This document shows, piece after piece, positions 31,226-35,317 of a DNA stretch of 35,317 nucleotides. The DNA comes from Methanobacteriota archaeon (GTDB taxonomy: Archaea > Halobacteriota > Syntropharchaeia > JACQPP01), in assembly GCA_016207465.1 (NCBI GenBank), contig JACQPP010000075.1, positions 1-35,317 of the forward strand, given 5' to 3'. Under the pieces are notes generated by a model. The model was not told where the DNA came from. It made no database searches and saw only the letters and a list, made by a program, of their open reading frames with translations. The first letter of the stretch is position 1, and every line of letters starts with the position of its first letter. The translations under genes and the position numbers were made by a program.

Positions 31226-32611
31226 ATGGGCCGAAAAAATGGGGAGGTATATAAACCCTGGGGGGACACCGAGCCCAAAATACTCCAACTCCTCGACGAC
31301 AATACCCTACCCCCCGAGACCCGCTCTCACCTCGCCCACCACTCCAACTCGTTGAAGGACAAGGGCTGCGTCTACAGCCACCGCCACAAGGAAATCTACC
31401 GCGCCCACCGCTTCCTCACCTGGTGGAAGAAGACCAAGACACCCACCCTCGACGACGTGAACCGATTCCTCGGCGGACTCCGCTCCCAAGGCCACAAGGA
31501 GAAGGACATCGCCCACTTCGCCGGCTCCATCAAGCGCTACTACACCCGCGCCAACAAGGGCATCCCCCCCGAGGCCCTCCGGCTCCTCTCCACCACCCCG
31601 CGCGAGAAGCGCAAGAACCGCCCCCACTGGACCCAGGAGGACGTCGAGAAGATGATCACCGCGGCCGACCACCCCCAGAACCGCGCCATCATCATGGCCC
31701 ACATCGAATCCGGGGCCCGGCCCGAAGAATTCCTCAAGCTCTCCATCGGCGACTTCACCTTCGCCCCCGACCACAGCCACGCCAAGGTCAACCTGCCCAC
31801 CGGAAAAACCGGCCAATACACCCAGACCTGGGTCCGCACCATCCCCTACCTTCTCCTCTGGTTCCGCCACCACCCCGGCCCCAAGAAACCCGACGGCACC
31901 CTCGACCCCGCTGCCCCTCTCTGGGTAAGCCGGACTCCGCGTGCCCGGGGACAGCGGCTGAGCTACTCTGGCCTCTACCACATCCTCCAAGACGTAGGGA
32001 AGGCCGCGGGCATCCCCCCGGAGAAGCGCAACCCTTACTCGGCCCGCCGTGGAAACGCCACCTGGCTCCTCTCCCAAGGATGGACCAAAGAGAAGGTCAA
32101 CATGTGGCAGGGCCGCCTCCCCGGCTCCCGCCTCATCGACATCTACTCCCAAGATTTTGACCTCTCCCAGGAGATGCTCCGAATGACCGGGCTCCTGACC
32201 GGCAACGAAGAAAAAGACAAACCCGACCGCCTCCGGCCCATTAAATGCGAATGGTGCGGCCACATGAACGAGGCCGTCCCACCCCCCAAAGTCTGCCAAT
32301 GCGGAAAGCCCCTCAGCATCGAAGCCGCCCAAGAGTTCGAGGAGAAGAGCCAGGCCAGAATCAAGAAACTGGAGGACCAAGTCGCAGAATACCAGCATCT
32401 TAACCTCACCGTGCTGAAGGGCATGGAGGAGCTAAAGTCGATGTTCCTGAAAGACGCTATCGAGGCCCGCGCTTTCGAACTGCTTCAGGAGCAAATGGTG
32501 GAGGGAAAACTCGATCCCCTCGCTTTCAAACTGGTTATGGCGCAGGTGATGGAGGGAAAACTCGTTCAGAAAGCGGAAGCCAAAGCCGTTCCTGCGGTTA
32601 AAGGCTCGTGA
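31226..32611 (+). CDS. Tyrosine recombinase (integrase) with C-terminal zinc ribbon
   Basis: A 461-residue site-specific recombinase. The N-terminal arm and core-binding domain lead to the catalytic domain: first Arg in ESGARPEEFLKL (Arg165), a likely Lys in LPTGKTGQY (Lys194), YSARRGNATWLL as the HxxR box (second Arg 274/275, with Tyr where His is usual), MWQGR in place of LGH, and the nucleophile Tyr307 in SRLIDIYSQ. This layout is common among archaeal integrases. A zinc ribbon (CEWC, CQC; 341-359) and a coiled coil (about 368-410) follow. It starts 54 bases after rnpB, as expected for an element inserted at an RNA gene, and is followed directly by a RusA-like resolvase. Confidence 0.85.
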   Translation: MGRKNGEVYKPWGDTEPKILQLLDDNTLPPETRSHLAHHSNSLKDKGCVYSHRHKEIYRAHRFLTWWKKTKTPTLDDVNRFLGGLRSQGHKEKDIAHFAGSIKRYYTRANKGIPPEALRLLSTTPREKRKNRPHWTQEDVEKMITAADHPQNRAIIMAHIESGARPEEFLKLSIGDFTFAPDHSHAKVNLPTGKTGQYTQTWVRTIPYLLLWFRHHPGPKKPDGTLDPAAPLWVSRTPRARGQRLSYSGLYHILQDVGKAAGIPPEKRNPYSARRGNATWLLSQGWTKEKVNMWQGRLPGSRLIDIYSQDFDLSQEMLRMTGLLTGNEEKDKPDRLRPIKCEWCGHMNEAVPPPKVCQCGKPLSIEAAQEFEEKSQARIKKLEDQVAEYQHLNLTVLKGMEELKSMFLKDAIEARAFELLQEQMVEGKLDPLAFKLVMAQVMEGKLVQKAEAKAVPAVKGS

Positions 32612-32967
32612 CGATGACTATGGTCTTCGTCGTAGAAGTCCGGGGAATCCCGCCCTACAAACAGGCTCCGGCAGACGTATCCGAGAGGAGAAACCAACAA
32701 GAGAGGAAGGCCATCCTAAAACATCAGTCCGAGGAGGCTCTCCGGGGAATCGGGGCCAAGTTCGATAAAGACGAGAGGCTGGGAATATGGGTATCCTACC
32801 GGAGAAAAAAGGGTAGAGCAGATGCCGCCAACATCATTGGCGGCATCGCAGACACCCTTCAGGGTCTGGTCTACTCCAACGACCACCAGCTCCGGCAGAT
32901 CCACTACGAGGAACAACCTGGTGAGGTGGATGGTTATACCGTCAAGGTTTCTGTCCTTGATGGGTAG
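32608..32967 (+). CDS. RusA-like Holliday junction resolvase
   Basis: A 119-residue protein with the RusA pattern: VEVRGIPPYKQAP at the start and GRADAANIIGGIADTLQGLVY then NDHQLRQIHYEE, which fits the family line D-x-D-N-x-K...D-x-L-x-G...DD-x-Q. The spacing of the acidic residues agrees, though one usual Asp reads Ala and the Lys reads Gly. RusA enzymes cut four-way DNA junctions and are carried mainly by phages and mobile elements. A GTG at 32608 overlaps the integrase stop, and an ATG at 32614 may be the true start. Co-transcription with the integrase is likely. Confidence 0.6.
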   Translation: MTMTMVFVVEVRGIPPYKQAPADVSERRNQQERKAILKHQSEEALRGIGAKFDKDERLGIWVSYRRKKGRADAANIIGGIADTLQGLVYSNDHQLRQIHYEEQPGEVDGYTVKVSVLDG

Positions 32968-33057
32968 GCTGCTGCTTCTACGGTACGGACCCGGTTACAA
33001 CCGTGTTCAACGCCCTCAAGAGGCTTCGCAGAACCCGGCTCCCTGCGATAATGCCAC

Positions 33058-33393
33058 CTACTCCATCTTGCGCTGCCCCACTTCTATCTTTTCCTTTAGG
33101 ATTCTTGTTATTCCTTCCGGAGTCAATTCAACTTCTTCTCTTTCGATCAGAAGCCTTACCGGTTTCTCCTTGAGCTTACTCCATAGCCAATTACCCAATA
33201 TACTGGCTGCCACACCTGAGCCAAAAGATAGAGTGAAATAGAAGATCTCTGGTGCGCCATCCGCATCCATCGCAAATGAGCGATTATATTCGATAGATGC
33301 GTCATCCCCAATCTTCTGAGCTCTATCAGTCCCAAACAATTCTGAGAAGACGCTTGAGTCCATCGTCTCGATAGTTCCCTGAATGCGAGTCAT
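33058..33393 (-). CDS. Unrecognised small protein with one hydrophobic helix
   Basis: A 111-residue protein of no family I recognise. Residues about 52-72 (FYFTLSFGSGVAASILGNWLW) form a Gly-rich hydrophobic helix that could lie in the membrane. A compact strand-helix unit follows (VRLLIEREEVELTPEGITRILKEKIE). The layout recalls small proteins of conflict systems that carry a membrane helix and a short signalling module, but this is only a resemblance. It is second in a minus-strand pair after the toroid protein, with a 97-base gap. Base composition is lower in GC than in the core genes. Confidence 0.55.
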   Translation of the reverse strand: MTRIQGTIETMDSSVFSELFGTDRAQKIGDDASIEYNRSFAMDADGAPEIFYFTLSFGSGVAASILGNWLWSKLKEKPVRLLIEREEVELTPEGITRILKEKIEVGQRKME

Positions 33394-33458
33394 CCTACCT
33401 CATACACAGTACCTGCCCGGCATTAGGATTTCGATAGGGGGGTGAAAGTGTTTGGTAC

Positions 33459-33489
33459 GTAGTGACGCCCGCCTGCGGCGTCGAACTAC
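33459..33489. terminator. Hairpin at the 3' end of the toroid gene
   Basis: Arms gacgcc (33464-33469) and ggcgtc (33477-33482), extended by gtagt (33459-33463) with actac (33485-33489) across a two-base bulge. It ends two bases before the stop codon of the gene at 33491, in a position suited to a terminator. Confidence 0.5.
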
Positions 33490-33490
33490 A

Positions 33491-34567
33491 TCACTGGTTG
33501 AGCCAAGTGTTCCCGCTGCGGGCTCGTAGCCAGCCAGACAGGACAAGGGCGACCAGGCTTATGCGGTAGGGGTCGTTTTCCGTGGAGACATCAAAATATC
33601 GTAGAAGCCACCTCACGCCCTTGTTTCTGTATCTGAGGAGCCTCCGGTCGGGTCTCGTCCCCATGGAAGCCTCGAAAAGGGCGAGAAGGGCCCAGCAGGT
33701 GTCGACGAGAGCGGGGCGGGCACCGGCCGTAGGACCCCAGGCCATGTGAGAACGGTCGAAAGCGTCCAGTACATGGTCGACGCAGGCGGCCGCCATACTC
33801 TCCCGCTGTGCGGCAGAGAGAACAATCGCGGCCTCGCCCATGTAGCGAATTCGCGGAGCCTCGCCGATGTCCTCCGGAAATCCTCCGAAAAGACGGTATT
33901 GCTCCTCCAGCCATCGCAATGCCCGCCCGATACCTCCGGGATAGGGCCCTTGTTGCTCGACAATCCGGTCGTCGATGCTCCTCGACTCGCCGGAACACAC
34001 CCAGGTCTCACCCGCATCCACCCCAGGGGCCAGCAGACTTCGAAGAACGTAGAGCGTCTTTTGAATGGGATTTTCGATCCCCCACTGGCCGGTTTCCTTC
34101 TGGATATTTTTCAGATGCCGGAGAGCGTCCTCTAGGACTCCCTCTTGGTCCTGCGGCTTCAGATGGTCCTGGAAGACACCACAGCTTAGGACCACATCCG
34201 CGGAGTCCATGATGATGGGCCACGTTCCCGACCTCCGGAACTCCCTCCATCTTCCGGTCACGAAATCCAACGCTCGTCCGATGATTCGCGCCTCGGGATT
34301 CGATGCTCGCCGGATGGCCAGCAGACTCCAGGCGGTGTCGCGGAGCGTAGGATCCCGGTAGCCCCACCCTCCACGGCCATCGAGCGGGATTTGGAGCCGA
34401 ACCAGTCGCTCTACGCAGGCGCTGAAGACGCCCAAGACCTGCGATTCCCGAAGAGGCAAAACGATACTGTTCAGCTCGTTCACGAATCGGCGGGGGCCGA
34501 ACCAGAGGAGGAATGCCTCGAACAAGGCCAGAAGACCGACCAGTACCCCCATCTCCTCCAGCACCAT
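33491..34567 (-). CDS. Membrane-anchored protein with prenyltransferase/squalene-cyclase-like helical repeats
   Basis: A 358-residue protein. One N-terminal transmembrane helix (about 5-24) is followed by repeated units of an alpha/alpha-toroid fold: GGWGYRDPTLRDTAWSLLAI, GQWGIENPIQKTLYVLRSLL and MAWGPTAGARPALVDTCWALLALFEA. Such GxWG-x-DTAWALLAL repeats occur in terpene cyclases and prenyltransferase beta subunits, but the DxDD catalytic motif of hopene cyclases is not seen, so enzymatic activity is doubtful. It may be a binding or sensor domain. A TATA box at 34595-34602 makes its mRNA almost leaderless. It is the first gene of a two-gene unit between two recombinase genes. Confidence 0.65.
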   Translation of the reverse strand: MVLEEMGVLVGLLALFEAFLLWFGPRRFVNELNSIVLPLRESQVLGVFSACVERLVRLQIPLDGRGGWGYRDPTLRDTAWSLLAIRRASNPEARIIGRALDFVTGRWREFRRSGTWPIIMDSADVVLSCGVFQDHLKPQDQEGVLEDALRHLKNIQKETGQWGIENPIQKTLYVLRSLLAPGVDAGETWVCSGESRSIDDRIVEQQGPYPGGIGRALRWLEEQYRLFGGFPEDIGEAPRIRYMGEAAIVLSAAQRESMAAACVDHVLDAFDRSHMAWGPTAGARPALVDTCWALLALFEASMGTRPDRRLLRYRNKGVRWLLRYFDVSTENDPYRISLVALVLSGWLRARSGNTWLNQ

Positions 34568-34923
34568 CAGGGCCTCCGATTACTCCCCTTTCGGCTTAAA
34601 AGCACTGTTGCCTCACGTGTAGCATAATCTTGTTCCCTCAATGTGCAAAAAGACTCTTTCGTTCCCCATAGTCACTGAACTACGCACCCCCTAAAGGGGG
34701 TGGGGCCTGGAGCCCGGGGAGGCTCCCCTTGACTCCCTTCTACATCGCGTAAGTCCCCAGTCGTGTCTGCCGCGTGCGACACCTCCCCGCCACGGATTTC
34801 GAGTTCTACCTACCGCCTGCCTCTTGGACTTCTCCAACTGCTCCTCCGCTCAATTCAGCTCCCCGCAAATATGGAAAAGGAATATTGTCCTCCTGCTGGC
34901 GGAACCCCCATTCGGAGGTATCT
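34568..34923. other. 356-base non-coding region with two GC hairpins
   Basis: No plausible gene is seen. It holds the toroid promoter (34595-34602), two adjacent hairpins (accccc-taaa-gggggt, 34686-34701; ggagcc-cgggga-ggctcc, 34709-34726) and a TATA-like aaatatgg (34867-34874) before the second recombinase. The hairpins could be a terminator, or a recombination or replication site of the element. Confidence 0.5.
34595..34602 (-). promoter_or_regulatory. TATA box for the toroid gene
   Basis: Minus-strand cttttaag is centred about 31 bases before the ATG at 34567, which predicts a leader of about five bases. Confidence 0.55.
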
Positions 34924-35317
34924 ATGGACTTCACTACCGCAATCCAACAATTCCTTTATTGCAGGAGGGTCGACCGGAACCTATCCGAGAAGACCCTGAA
35001 GGCGTACAACTCGGATCTATCGAGCCTTCAGGAGTTTCTGGGTCAAAGAAGTGTGGAGGAGGTCGGAATCCACGATTTGAGGGGTTACATCGCCCGTCAA
35101 GGGACACGCTGTCTAAAGGACACGACAATTCGCAGGAGGATTGCCAGTATCAAAGCCTTCTTTGCGTATCTGGAAGAGGAGGAGACCATATCTTTCTCCC
35201 CCGCCCGAAAACTCCGCTACCAATTCAAGGTGACCCGCCGACTGCCACGGGTCCTGTCCCGGAACGAGATTCGCAGGCTTCTCACAACCGCCTCGCGGAT
35301 GGCACACGGCGTTGGGA
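34924..35317 (+). CDS. XerC/D-like tyrosine recombinase, N-terminal part (runs off the window)
   Basis: The first 131 residues of a second recombinase, open to the last base. MDFTTAIQQFLYCRR and LSEKTLKAYNSDLSSLQEFL are the SAM-like core-binding domain typical of Xer proteins; DLRGYIARQG, TIRRRIASIKAFFAYLEEE and LPRVLSRNEIRRLL lead into the catalytic domain, which lies outside the window. It differs clearly from the integrase at 31226, having a short Xer-like arm and no zinc ribbon in view. The start MDFTT at 34924 gives the usual family N-terminus. It may be the partner or the opposite-end recombinase of the island, or belong to a neighbouring element. Confidence 0.8.
   Translation, partial: MDFTTAIQQFLYCRRVDRNLSEKTLKAYNSDLSSLQEFLGQRSVEEVGIHDLRGYIARQGTRCLKDTTIRRRIASIKAFFAYLEEEETISFSPARKLRYQFKVTRRLPRVLSRNEIRRLLTTASRMAHGVG

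Noticed and set aside
33459..34701. gaactac shared near the two hairpins at 33483 and 34676 as possible element ends
   Set aside because: Only seven bases match and the surrounding sequence differs, which is within chance for this length.

Overview
The window is a GC-rich (roughly two-thirds G+C by eye) stretch of an archaeal chromosome, most likely a euryarchaeote of the Thermoplasmatota or a relative; the phylum is inference. Archaeal signs are the archaeal type A RNase P RNA, archaeal-type phosphoglycerate mutase (ApgM), TATA boxes about 25-30 bases before many start codons (several transcripts probably leaderless), AMMECR1, a roadblock/small-GTPase/KaiC-like gene set, and a CcmE with Cys in place of the heme-binding His. 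Gyrase A, Hsp70 and HicBA are also present in many euryarchaea.

Layout. 1-1807: 3' part of gyrA. 1930-5140 (minus): a signalling-type cluster of two RecA/KaiC-like proteins (one fused to a Ras-like GTPase), a roadblock/LC7 protein and a tandem universal stress protein. 5256-8454 (minus): a lipoprotein c-type cytochrome and a ccmABCDE operon for cytochrome c maturation, separated by a strongly folded 220-base non-coding segment. 8501-11667 (plus): a glutaredoxin-like protein, a sugar-nucleotide epimerase, BioD, and an Fe-S set IscA/HscB, followed by an Hsp70 (11870-13651). 13761-16330 (plus): three secreted or surface proteins, two of which share promoter and signal peptide but not mature sequence. 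16332-20377: a divergent GH2 beta-mannosidase and a two-gene ABC exporter. 20378-21425: a HicBA toxin-antitoxin pair lodged between msrB and a duplicated msrB 3' end. 21416-30715: radical SAM protein, HxlR-type regulator, ApgM, thymidylate kinase, a second epimerase, a HemK/Mtq2-like methyltransferase, three tiny overlapping zinc-finger genes, dihydroorotase and AMMECR1. 30774-31172: RNase P RNA. 31226-35317: a lower-GC accessory island that begins directly after rnpB, with two different tyrosine recombinases, a RusA-like resolvase and two unrecognised membrane-linked proteins.

Most notable is a 146-150 base element present twice (11666-11815 plus; 26876-27021 minus). The flanks and a perfect 16-bp outer stem are nearly identical, but the two inner hairpins have different sequences that still pair. 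Both copies lie in sense orientation just before a start codon. This looks like a structured RNA leader or a structured mobile repeat that I do not recognise. Second is the folded segment at 5742-5959, with its own TATA box and four stem-loops, the last resembling an IS200/IS605 right end. Third is the rnpB-adjacent island.
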